Shown here piece by piece: positions 6,055 through 13,408 of a DNA stretch of 35,775 bases (within the stretch, counting starts at the first letter, position 1; every line of letters begins with the position of its first letter). The stretch is from Synechococcus sp. SB0662_bin_14 (GTDB lineage: Bacteria > Cyanobacteriota > Cyanobacteriia > PCC-6307 > Cyanobiaceae): NCBI GenBank assembly GCA_009840445.1, contig VXNS01000036.1:1-35775 (forward strand), read 5' to 3'. Under the pieces are notes generated by a model that worked only from the letters and a program-made list of their open reading frames with translations, did not search any database and was not told the origin of the DNA. The translations under genes were made by a program, and so were the position numbers.

Positions 6055-8178
6055 ATGTTGAATCTCCCCCAAAAAATCAGGTCGGTTCCCGTGACCCTGC
6101 CCCTGGTCATGGTGTTTTCCCTGGCGCTGCCTCTGGTTGCTTGCAGCCGTCCGACTTCTTCCCGGCCGTCTTCTTCGCCAGAACAGGTGACGGAAACGCC
6201 GCGGCAGGAATCCGTGCAAGCACCGGGCTTGGCAGCCCGCAACCGTACGGCGTTGCACGTTGCGGCGGCAGCAGGGGACGTGGAACAGGTGAAGCGGCTG
6301 ATCAACGCAGGACATCCGATCAACGCGCAACACCCGTCTGGTAGCCTCACTCCACTGCACAAGGCGGCCGGGGAGGGGCGCGCAGACGTGGTTCAGGTGC
6401 TCGTTGAGGCCGGGGCTCATCTCAATTACAAGACGGATAACGGCCAAACGCCTCTGCACCTTGCCGCTAAAATCGGTTCGGTAGAGATCTGTAAGCTGCT
6501 CATTGAAGCCGGAGCCAATCCCACGCTGATCGATAAAGACAACACAACTCCAAGGGGTATTGCAGCACAAGAAGGGCATACAGAAGTGGCTGAACTTTTC
6601 CCGGAGGACAGATTCTCTCGGAAGACAGAAAACGACTCTGTTGTTGATTCTGACTTGTACAATGCAGTATCGAATGGCCACACGGAAGTTGTGAAGACTC
6701 TCATTGCAGAAATGAGAAAGGGGAAACACTTTGATGGCTATTATGGATGGGATATGAATACAGTTGGCAGAGAAGACGGGAACGACAATACCTTACTTCA
6801 TGTAGCTGCCGCCAACGGTGATGCACAAATCGCCAACCTCCTGCTTGAAGCCGGGGCCTCTGTGACGGCTAAAAATAACCACAATAAAACCCCCGTTGAT
6901 CTTGCCCACGAGCACGGGCATGAAAGCCTGGCACAGCGGCTGGAGCGCGTTCCCCAATTGCTGGACGCGGCCGCGGCTGGTGACGTGGAGCAGGTGGAGA
7001 CCTTGCTGGCGGCCGGCGTCTACGTCAATGCCCACCAGTTTCCTGGGCGTCCTGTGGGCCCAACGCCGCTGCATCATGCAGCCGAGAAAGGATACGCCCC
7101 CATGGCCAGACTTCTCGTTGAGGCTGGGGCCAACGTCAATGCCCGCGTCCCGGAGCATTTTTACAACACTCCCTTGCATTTGGCCGCTTTTAACAACAAC
7201 CACACTGCCGTGGTTCAACTCCTCGTCGCGGCCGGGGCAAGCCTCGATAAACGGGCTAAGGACGGTAGCACCCCCCTGCTCCTGGCCACAGGAAACAAGA
7301 GCGGGAATCCGCAACCGGCCAGGCTGCTGATCCAGGCTGGCGCTGACCCCAACATCTCCAATCGCTACGGCAGAACGCCGCTGTTCCGGGTGGTTCAGAA
7401 CGGGGAGGCGGAGCTTGCCGATCTCCTGATTCAGGCCGGGGCAGACGTGAATGCTGCTGATCGTTTTGGCGCCACCCCATTGACATTTGCGGCAGAAAGC
7501 GGTTCAGTCGAAGTTGCTGAAGCGCTCATCAGCGCTGGCGCCACCGTCAATCCTGACCCCAGCAGCTTGCCCACACTGTATGACGGCAATACACCGCTCC
7601 ATGCGGCAGTAGGCGGAAGGAATCCCGCCGCAATGGTGGAGCTTCTGATTCAGCACGGGGTCAACGTCGATGTCATGGATAACCATGGCACTGCGCCGTT
7701 GCACACGGCAATTCGTTCCGGTGACGTGGCCGTGGCCAAGGCTCTGATAGAGGCGGGGGCGGACGTGAACGCTAAAAATGTTAACCATCAAGGGGATTCC
7801 GATAACTCCCCCTTGCACCTGGCCATCCATGAAGGCCATGGCGATCTGGCCAGGCTGCTCATCGAAGCGGGAGCCGATGTTCAGGCCAGAAACCATGCGG
7901 GCAACCCCCCTGTGCAGGTGGCGGCCTTTGCCGGCCTGCCGGAGGTGATCAAGTTGCTCGTTGAGGCCGGCTCGCCCGTCAACCTTCAGGATCAGGTGGG
8001 GGACACCCCGTTACACGATGCAGCCTTGAAAGGCCAAGTCGAAGCGGCCCGGGTTCTCCTTGAGGCTGGCGCGGACGTACACGCCAAAAACAACGCAGGC
8101 AAAACACCCCTGGACCTTGCCCGGCAACACGGCCACGAAAGCGTGGCCGCAGTGCTTCAGGCCGCCGGTGGTTCCTAG
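6055..8178 (+). CDS. Ankyrin-repeat lipoprotein
   Basis: A 707-residue protein made almost wholly of ankyrin repeats (about 18, many ending in variants of LLIEAGADVNA). The ATG at 6055 gives a lipoprotein signal with lipobox LVAC, Cys30, then a Ser/Pro/Glu-rich linker, so the repeats should be exposed in the periplasm or at the surface. The repeats form two blocks. Both begin with AAAAGDVEQV (residues 70-79 and 305-314) and both end with a capping repeat of the form KTPxDLAxxHGHES (from 278 and from 683). This points to duplication or fusion of two complete ankyrin units. A degenerate, lower-GC stretch (about 6540-6800) lies late in block 1. Ankyrin proteins mediate protein binding; secreted ones in symbionts can act on host cells, but no host target can be inferred here. 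Spacing suggests co-transcription with the pseudo-HtrA gene. Confidence 0.93.
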   Translation: MLNLPQKIRSVPVTLPLVMVFSLALPLVACSRPTSSRPSSSPEQVTETPRQESVQAPGLAARNRTALHVAAAAGDVEQVKRLINAGHPINAQHPSGSLTPLHKAAGEGRADVVQVLVEAGAHLNYKTDNGQTPLHLAAKIGSVEICKLLIEAGANPTLIDKDNTTPRGIAAQEGHTEVAELFPEDRFSRKTENDSVVDSDLYNAVSNGHTEVVKTLIAEMRKGKHFDGYYGWDMNTVGREDGNDNTLLHVAAANGDAQIANLLLEAGASVTAKNNHNKTPVDLAHEHGHESLAQRLERVPQLLDAAAAGDVEQVETLLAAGVYVNAHQFPGRPVGPTPLHHAAEKGYAPMARLLVEAGANVNARVPEHFYNTPLHLAAFNNNHTAVVQLLVAAGASLDKRAKDGSTPLLLATGNKSGNPQPARLLIQAGADPNISNRYGRTPLFRVVQNGEAELADLLIQAGADVNAADRFGATPLTFAAESGSVEVAEALISAGATVNPDPSSLPTLYDGNTPLHAAVGGRNPAAMVELLIQHGVNVDVMDNHGTAPLHTAIRSGDVAVAKALIEAGADVNAKNVNHQGDSDNSPLHLAIHEGHGDLARLLIEAGADVQARNHAGNPPVQVAAFAGLPEVIKLLVEAGSPVNLQDQVGDTPLHDAALKGQVEAARVLLEAGADVHAKNNAGKTPLDLARQHGHESVAAVLQAAGGS

Positions 8179-8270
8179 CCGGCCGCCCCGTGCCAGGGCA
8201 AGGTGGTTTTCCTTCGTTCTTCTTGGTCAGGGTTCGGGTTTAACATGGGAGCAGTGCCTGGGCTTGGAGC

Positions 8271-8984
8271 TTGTTCACCCACTTCCTGGATAAGCTTGCC
8301 GATGACGTCCGGGCGCGCTCCGGTGTTCCCCTGCCCGTGCCCAAGGAGTTGGCGGAATGCCGTTCTACCCGAACCGAAGGGGTGATTCGCAGTTGGGCCT
8401 GGTCCCTGCCGGGGATTCGCCGTCTGCGGGCCACCCGGCTGGATGCGGGCAACGTGCTCCAGGTGTTCAATGCGGTGGCCTTCCCGGAAACGGATCGTCA
8501 GCAGCCCTTATTGGGCATTGACCTCTTGCAATTCGGGTTGCGGGACAAGCTGGTGGCGGTGATGGATTTCCAGCCCCTGCGCCAGGATCCCGACTACCTG
8601 GAGCGCTACATGGGGGGTCTCAAGGTCCTGCAACAACGTTTCCCGGCTTTTGCCCGGGGGGAAGAAATGCGCAGCTACGACGCCAACCGCTACTTTTCCC
8701 CATGGCTGCTTTTCGCCCGCGGCCCGGCGACTGAGCTGAAGGATAGCCTCCAGAACGCCTTTGAGCTACTGCTGAGTGCTTACTGGACACTCCACGATGC
8801 CGAGCAGCCCGACCCCCGCCAGCGGGGGAAGGTGGAAGCGCTGCAGCGGGACTATGCCCGCTACAGCGTCCAGAAGGATCCGGCCCACGGGCTCTTTGCC
8901 AGTTATTTCGGGAAAAGCTGGGCGGATCGCTTCCTCCACGAGTTCCTCTTCCCTGAACCCATCCCCACCAAGACCACCCCATGA
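8271..8984 (+). CDS. pebA: 15,16-dihydrobiliverdin:ferredoxin oxidoreductase
   Basis: PebA (237 aa) carries out the first two-electron reduction of biliverdin IXalpha to 15,16-dihydrobiliverdin, using ferredoxin, in phycoerythrobilin synthesis. The sequence shows the family pattern: ECRSTR near residue 30, RATRLDAG, the [10 protein letters not shown] strand bearing a conserved Asp, [16 protein letters not shown], and a C-terminal [15 protein letters not shown]. The start is TTG at 8271, supported by alignment to known PebA N-termini (M-F-x-x-F-L); no in-frame ATG lies nearby, and the GGAG at 8266-8269 is too close to act as a normal Shine-Dalgarno. The stop overlaps the pebB start by 4 bp, so translation is probably coupled. 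It implies the organism makes phycoerythrin. Confidence 0.93.
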   Translation: MFTHFLDKLADDVRARSGVPLPVPKELAECRSTRTEGVIRSWAWSLPGIRRLRATRLDAGNVLQVFNAVAFPETDRQQPLLGIDLLQFGLRDKLVAVMDFQPLRQDPDYLERYMGGLKVLQQRFPAFARGEEMRSYDANRYFSPWLLFARGPATELKDSLQNAFELLLSAYWTLHDAEQPDPRQRGKVEALQRDYARYSVQKDPAHGLFASYFGKSWADRFLHEFLFPEPIPTKTTP

Positions 8985-9736
8985 CCTGGCTCTGGCAGCC
9001 CTATCTGGACCACGCCCGGCAGCGCCTGCAAGCGCGGCTCCCGGACCTGCGGCCCTATCCCATCCCGGAAGGCTTCCGGGAGCGACGGGCGGAGACGGGA
9101 TCAAAAGCGCGACCCGTCCAGGTGGTGACCCGCAGTTGGGCGGTGCAGGCCCGGGGCATCCGCCAGGCCCGGGCCGCCTGTGTGGCCGCCGACCCCGTGC
9201 CCCAGGTGCTCAACTTTGTCATCAATCCCGACCACCACTACGAGCTGCCCTTTTTCGGAGCGGATCTGGTGACCCTGCCGGGTGGTCACTTGCTGGCCCT
9301 TGATCTCCAGCCTGTACTCAAGCAGGACGAACGCCATACGGGTCCGGTTTGGGAGCGGCTTGCGCCTATTTTCCAGCGCTGGCGTTCCCTGCTGCCGGAT
9401 GGGGGACCCATCCCCACGGAGGCGCAACCCTACTTCTCGGAAGGTTTCCTCTGGACCCGCCTTCCCCTCAGTGAAACCACCCTGCTGAAGGAGGCGGTCT
9501 TCCCGGCGTTTCAGGAGTATCTGGAGTTGTATCTGGATCTGGCGGTCGCGGCGGAGCCGGTGCAGAACGAGCGGGCTCGGCAACTCCTGGCAGGACAGCG
9601 GCGCTACACCGACTACCGGGCCGAGAAGGACCCGGCTCGAGGGATGCTCAGCCGCTTCTATGGCGCCGAGTGGACCGAGGCCTACATCCACGACTTTCTT
9701 TTTGACCTGCCCCGATCACTTGATGTTTTAAGCTGA
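8981..9736 (+). CDS. pebB: Phycoerythrobilin:ferredoxin oxidoreductase
   Basis: PebB (251 aa) reduces 15,16-dihydrobiliverdin to 3(Z)-phycoerythrobilin with ferredoxin and is thought to receive its substrate directly from PebA. Family landmarks are visible: VVTRSWAV near residue 47, [37 protein letters not shown] with a conserved Asp, a central YFSEGFLW and a C-terminal [16 protein letters not shown]. The ATG at 8981 overlaps the pebA stop (ATGA), the common pebAB arrangement. The product is the chromophore for phycoerythrins; their structural genes are not in this window. Confidence 0.94.
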   Translation: MTWLWQPYLDHARQRLQARLPDLRPYPIPEGFRERRAETGSKARPVQVVTRSWAVQARGIRQARAACVAADPVPQVLNFVINPDHHYELPFFGADLVTLPGGHLLALDLQPVLKQDERHTGPVWERLAPIFQRWRSLLPDGGPIPTEAQPYFSEGFLWTRLPLSETTLLKEAVFPAFQEYLELYLDLAVAAEPVQNERARQLLAGQRRYTDYRAEKDPARGMLSRFYGAEWTEAYIHDFLFDLPRSLDVLS

Positions 9737-9760
9737 GCGGTTGTCTGCAATCGTCCTTGA

Positions 9761-10060
9761 ATGTCGGAACAGCAGATTCCTGCCTTTTTAGAGCGCGTCA
9801 AGACAGACGAAACCCTTGCGGCGGCCCTGTTGGACGCCAAAACACCCGCAGAGGTCATCAGGCTCGCCGCCACTGCCGGCCTGGACTGCACCGCGGCCGA
9901 GATCAGCCAGTGGCAGGCCACCCGGGCCGTCTCCAAGCTGGTGGACAGCGGCATCTGCGCCAACGGCTTGCGCTGGCGCAGTCTCCATGGCCCGGGTGGG
10001 CTCCACGTGCAGATTGTGGGGGCCAGCACCAGCTTCGGGCTGTGGTGTCCCAGTTGCTGA
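9761..10060 (+). CDS. Nif11-type small protein, possible peptide precursor
   Basis: A 99-residue protein from ATG 9761. Residues 1-60 match the Nif11 leader pattern: an amphipathic N-terminus, FLERVKTDETLAAALLDAKT, then a second helix with EVIRLAATAGLDCTAAEI. Nif11 domains occur both in nitrogen-fixation-linked proteins and as leaders of ribosomal peptides in cyanobacteria. After the domain, a Gly-Gly at 79-80 is followed by a 19-residue tail containing Ser89, Thr90, Ser91, Cys96, Ser98 and Cys99, the composition of a lanthipeptide-like core. No modifying enzyme or transporter lies in this window, so the peptide role is only a possibility. The gene starts 24 bp after pebB and could instead be a pigment-related accessory protein. 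Confidence 0.7.
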   Translation: MSEQQIPAFLERVKTDETLAAALLDAKTPAEVIRLAATAGLDCTAAEISQWQATRAVSKLVDSGICANGLRWRSLHGPGGLHVQIVGASTSFGLWCPSC

Positions 10061-10105
10061 GGAGTTGCCGAGGGATGAAGCCCAAGGATGAAACCGGGCC
10101 TTCAA

Positions 10106-10825
10106 TCAGTGGCCTGCGGTTGAGCCAACGGCCACCACCACGGTGAGAAACACCCGCACCAATTCAAAGCTCCCCACAACAGACAGGGCAAACCCGAACT
10201 TTCGGGCCACAGGGGGCACGCCGTTGGCCCAGGCGGCAGAAACCCGTCCCCCGGCAGACCACTTGGTCACGGCCGCATCCCGCCAGTAGGCGCCGTAGCG
10301 GGGCAGGCTGATGTTGAAGGGCACGTTGCCCATGGGGCGTCCGGACAACAGCCGCCGCCGCTGGTAGGGAACGGTATCCACCCCAAAGGTGTTCACGTAC
10401 TCGGGGGAATTGAGCAGGGCATCCACCAGACCGGCCAACCCCTCTTGGCAAAGAACGATGGACCAGGCAATTTTCTCCTGCTCCCCGTTCACTTCCCGAC
10501 CGAGAAGGCGCTGCACCAACTGGGCGGCCACGTCGTAGTTGGAGTTGCATTGGTACACCCAGCGCTGGAAACGCTCCGAGAGACACAGGCCGCGCATGAG
10601 TTGTTGCACGTTGATCTGGCCGTTCCTGAACTGGGATTCCAGGAAAGGGTCCCGATCCGCCGCCATGGTGTGGAAAAACAGTTGGCGATAGGCTGCATCA
10701 ATTAGGATATCGGCGTCACTGACGCTATCCATGCGATGGCCGCGAGGTGCCAGATCTTCCTGGGCAAACCCGGCAACATGGGCATTCATGGATGTTGCCG
10801 GATAGGGCAAGAGGCCAAGGGTCAT
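10106..10825 (-). CDS. CpcG/CpcL-like phycobilisome rod linker with hydrophobic tail
   Basis: A 239-residue phycobilisome linker. The ATG at 10825 was chosen because the next residues (LGLLPYP, HVAGF) align with CpcG N-termini; the frame is open 30 codons further upstream. The linker domain (about residues 20-160) shows LIDAAYRQLFFH, DPFLESQFRNGQI, the SNYDVAAQLVQRLLGRE helix, EKIAWSIV, LLNSPEYVNTFG and VPYQRRR, then NVPFNISLPRY. Ordinary CpcG links phycocyanin rods to the core. Here the C-terminus lacks a long core-binding region and has a hydrophobic stretch (about 212-236), resembling CpcL (CpcG2), which anchors core-less rods to the thylakoid membrane near photosystem I. It converges with the Nif11-type gene. 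The membrane-anchor reading is inference. Confidence 0.85.
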   Translation of the reverse strand: MTLGLLPYPATSMNAHVAGFAQEDLAPRGHRMDSVSDADILIDAAYRQLFFHTMAADRDPFLESQFRNGQINVQQLMRGLCLSERFQRWVYQCNSNYDVAAQLVQRLLGREVNGEQEKIAWSIVLCQEGLAGLVDALLNSPEYVNTFGVDTVPYQRRRLLSGRPMGNVPFNISLPRYGAYWRDAAVTKWSAGGRVSAAWANGVPPVARKFGFALSVVGSFELVRVFLTVVVAVGSTAGH

Positions 10826-11142
10826 GGAACGTGAGGCCGCAGTGGGCAAATAAGAAGCAAAAGCAGTGTAGACCGCAGGAACCTGGGGCACAGGCTCTGC
10901 CGTAGATATGCACAAGCAACTTCAAAGCGCTGAAAGAGGGGCATGGCGGCGTTCACCCCGTACGGCTGAGTCAAGAGACACAGGCCACCCATCAACATGG
11001 AGACCACCGATGACTTCAAAAATGTTCAGAAAGCGCAGCAACCGCTACACATCATCAAGGGTTATGTTCATTTTTGTAATTCTAGCTTCAAACTCCGTCT
11101 TACGTGGTAGAGAAAATTTTGGCACTCCCTACAGGAGCTGCC
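10826..11142. promoter_or_regulatory. Divergent intergenic region, linker gene and small Cys protein
   Basis: About 317 bp without a convincing gene separates the minus-strand linker start from the plus-strand small Cys protein. Short open frames exist on both strands but have no recognisable features. The segment near 11020-11110 is relatively AT-rich and is the likeliest location of promoters for both directions; no boxes can be assigned reliably. Confidence 0.25.
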
Positions 11143-11385
11143 ATGTCCTCGTCTTCAATTCGTCGCTGCCAAGTGTGCCAGGCCTGCTGGATTGGTCCCC
11201 ATCTCTTCTGGGCCACAGGCGCCCGGGGCGACAATCTTGACCTGGCCGGTCTGGTGTGCAATACGGAGTACGGCGGCGGCGGGCACTGCGCCAATCCCGC
11301 CAGAGGCCGGGTGGGTGGAGACACCTGGGAGCAGCGGGAAGCCTGGATCCGGGGGGTCGCCCTCCCGGGAGAGGTGGCGGCCTGA
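11143..11385 (+). CDS. Small Cys-containing conserved-type protein, unknown
   Basis: An 80-residue product from ATG 11143 (an in-frame ATG/other start lies up to 13 codons earlier). It begins with a short Ser run, then RRCQVCQAC with three closely spaced Cys, followed by WIGPHLFWATGARGDNLDLAGLVCN and further on CANPARGRVGGDTWE. The paired C-x2-C motifs and later single Cys could bind a metal, but I cannot name a family. The Gly/Asp-rich conserved-looking middle argues for a real gene. It converges with bioA, whose stop lies 18 bp downstream. Confidence 0.5.
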   Translation: MSSSSIRRCQVCQACWIGPHLFWATGARGDNLDLAGLVCNTEYGGGGHCANPARGRVGGDTWEQREAWIRGVALPGEVAA

Positions 11386-11403
11386 GCGCCACGTCCCCAC
11401 CGC

Positions 11404-12741
11404 TTAGCCAACGAGCCCCTGCACGGCTCTCCCCAGGGTGTCGTAGCACTGCTCCAGTTGCTCGTCGTTCATGGACAGCGGCGGCAGCAGGTACAGCACG
11501 TGACCCAAGGGTCTCAAAAAGACCCCTGCCTCCAGGCAGGCGCGCTGAATCTGCAGCCCTGCCTGGTGGAGGTAGCCGGGCTGGTCTACCCGCAGATCAA
11601 TGGCGGCGATGGTTCCACAGAGGCGTGGATGCTCCAGGCTTGCCAGCCGCGCCAGCGCCTCCAGATGGGGGCGGTGCCGCTCCGCAAAACCCTGATAGCG
11701 CTCCGGCTGGGCATTCAGCAGGGTCAGGCTGGCGTTGGCGGCTGCACAGCCCAGGGGATTGGCCGTGAAGCTGTGGCCATGGAAGAAGGTGTGCCGTGGA
11801 TCGTCCGCCACGAAGGCCTGGTAGACGACCTCCCGCGCCAAGCTCACGGCCATGGGCAAAAAGCCCCCGGTCAATCCCTTGGAGAGGGCCACCAGATCCG
11901 GCTGAATGCCTGAGCGGTGGCTGGCGAACAGTGCTCCGGTGCGACCAAAACCCGTCATCACCTCATCGGCGACGAGCAGGGCGCCTGCGGCCTGCACCCG
12001 CTGTGCCACCTGTTGCAGAAAGGCGGGGCGCACCATGGCCATGCCCCCGGCTCCTTGCACCAGGGGTTCAACGATCACCGCCGCAGTGGGGGTCTCCAGC
12101 AACTGGTCCAGGTGCTGTAATGCGGCCTGCTCCCGGTCTTCCACCGTGTCGTCACCCCACCACGTGGCTGGGCGCCGGCAGCGGGCCACGGCGAAAAGCA
12201 GGGGATCGAAGGGGGTGGTGAACAAAGAGCGGGTCCCCAGAGCCATGGCGCCAAAGGTGTCGCCGTGGTAGGCCCCGTCAAAGGCGATCAACTGCTGGCG
12301 CGGCTCCCCCCGGTTGTGCCAATACTGGAGCGCCATCTTGAGGCACACTTCCACGGCGGTGGAGCCGTTATCGGAGAAAAACAACCGATCCAGACCGGGC
12401 CAGGCCCGGCAGAGCCGTTGAGCCAGAGTGGCCGCAGGCTGATGGCTGAAATTGGCAAAGATCACCTGCTCCAGCTTTTGGGCCTGGTCGGCGATGGCCG
12501 CAGCAATGGTGGGCTCCCCATGGCCGTGGAGGGTCACCCACCAACTGCTGATGCCGTCCAGCACACGGCGACCGTCTGCCAGTTCCAGCCAGGGGCCGTG
12601 GCCGGCGCGCACCATCCGGGGCGGATCGTGGAGGGCCTCCTGGGCAAAGGGATGCCACAGGTGGGGATGCCAGTGGGTGTGGGGAAGCTGCTCAGGTTGC
12701 TGGGGAGCGCCTCCCACGGGGTGAGGAGAGCCGAGGGCCAC
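11404..12741 (-). CDS. bioA: Adenosylmethionine-8-amino-7-oxononanoate aminotransferase
   Basis: BioA (about 445 aa), a PLP enzyme of biotin synthesis, transfers the amino group of S-adenosylmethionine to 7-keto-8-aminopelargonate to give 7,8-diaminopelargonate. Class III aminotransferase features are clear: HLWHPF near the N-terminus, DGISSWWVTLHGHG, FSDNGSTAVEVCLKMALQYW, FDGAYHGDTFGAM, VIVEPLVQGAGGM, LLVADEVMTGFGRTG, and the PLP lysine in LSKGLTGG. The GTG at 12741 is preferred: it starts right after the msrA stop and has GGGGAAG a short way upstream. A GTG at 12777 would add 12 residues and overlap msrA. It is the last gene of the purC-to-bioA run; no other bio synthesis gene is present here, but a biotin ligase is at 30023. 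Confidence 0.93.
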   Translation of the reverse strand: MALGSPHPVGGAPQQPEQLPHTHWHPHLWHPFAQEALHDPPRMVRAGHGPWLELADGRRVLDGISSWWVTLHGHGEPTIAAAIADQAQKLEQVIFANFSHQPAATLAQRLCRAWPGLDRLFFSDNGSTAVEVCLKMALQYWHNRGEPRQQLIAFDGAYHGDTFGAMALGTRSLFTTPFDPLLFAVARCRRPATWWGDDTVEDREQAALQHLDQLLETPTAAVIVEPLVQGAGGMAMVRPAFLQQVAQRVQAAGALLVADEVMTGFGRTGALFASHRSGIQPDLVALSKGLTGGFLPMAVSLAREVVYQAFVADDPRHTFFHGHSFTANPLGCAAANASLTLLNAQPERYQGFAERHRPHLEALARLASLEHPRLCGTIAAIDLRVDQPGYLHQAGLQIQRACLEAGVFLRPLGHVLYLLPPLSMNDEQLEQCYDTLGRAVQGLVG

Positions 12742-12742
12742 C

Positions 12743-13408
12743 TTATGCTTCTTCCCCTGATCCCGACGTGGCGTCACCCCAGAGTTGCTTCAGGCGTCGA
12801 TCACGACCACAGCTCCAGCGGTAATACCTGTAGCGAACGGGATGGTTTTTGGCGTAATTCTGATGATAATCCTCGGCGGGATAAAAGGTGGCGGCGGGAA
12901 GAACAGGTGTGGCAACGGGCTGATCGGTCAACCGGGCTTGCACCTCGTCCAGGGATGTCTCGGCCACGTCCCGCTGTTGAGCTGTGCCCACGAAGATGGC
13001 GCTGGTGTATTGCTCACCCCGGTCACAAAACTGACCGCCGTTATCGAGGGGATCAATGTTGCGCCAAAACGCCTGTAGAAGATCCTCCAGGGGAAGAACC
13101 TGGCTGTCAAAGGTCACCTCCACCACCTCCCGATGGCCGGTGTTGCCGGAGGAGACCTGGCGATAGCTGGGACTGGGCACGTGACCTCCGCTGTAGCCGC
13201 TGACCGCCTCCACCACCCCCGGCAGCTTCTCCAGGTCGCTTTCCAGACACCAGAAGCATCCACCCGCCAGCACGATTGTTTCCGTGCTGGCGGGGGTCGG
13301 CTGTTCAGAGGGTGTGGCGCCCTCCTGCGCCAGGGCGGCGCCACCCGGCAGGAGCAACAGGAAGAGGCTGGCGCCAAGGAACCAGGTGAAGGAACGGTGC
13401 AGGGTCAT
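12743..13408 (-). CDS. msrA: Periplasmic peptide-methionine (S)-S-oxide reductase
   Basis: MsrA (221 aa) reduces methionine-S-sulfoxide in proteins. A clear N-terminal signal peptide (hydrophobic residues about 8-25, cleavage near ALAQ) marks it as exported, unlike the usual cytoplasmic MsrA. The catalytic motif GCFWC is present (Cys51 nucleophile), followed by VSGYSGG, HREVVEVTFD and a C-terminal FYPAEDYHQNY. An additional Cys (WSCG) near the C-terminus may act as a resolving Cys. The start ATG overlaps the lpxB stop by 4 bp. Its place after the lipid A genes fits repair of oxidised envelope proteins in a photosynthetic cell. Confidence 0.93.
   Translation of the reverse strand: MTLHRSFTWFLGASLFLLLLPGGAALAQEGATPSEQPTPASTETIVLAGGCFWCLESDLEKLPGVVEAVSGYSGGHVPSPSYRQVSSGNTGHREVVEVTFDSQVLPLEDLLQAFWRNIDPLDNGGQFCDRGEQYTSAIFVGTAQQRDVAETSLDEVQARLTDQPVATPVLPAATFYPAEDYHQNYAKNHPVRYRYYRWSCGRDRRLKQLWGDATSGSGEEA

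Noticed and set aside
5397-6729. Minus-strand open frames opposite the pseudo-HtrA and ankyrin genes
   Set aside because: No recognisable domain; the plus-strand proteins show clear family motifs throughout.
6235-8178. Repeated ankyrin DNA considered as a tandem repeat or CRISPR-like array
   Set aside because: The repeats are protein-level (about 33 codons, diverged in DNA) with no identical direct repeats or spacers; they are fully explained by the ankyrin fold.
10822-11019. Minus-strand 65-codon open frame with a signal-like start, upstream of the linker gene
   Set aside because: It overlaps the linker start region, has a second unexplained hydrophobic run, and shows no conserved pattern.
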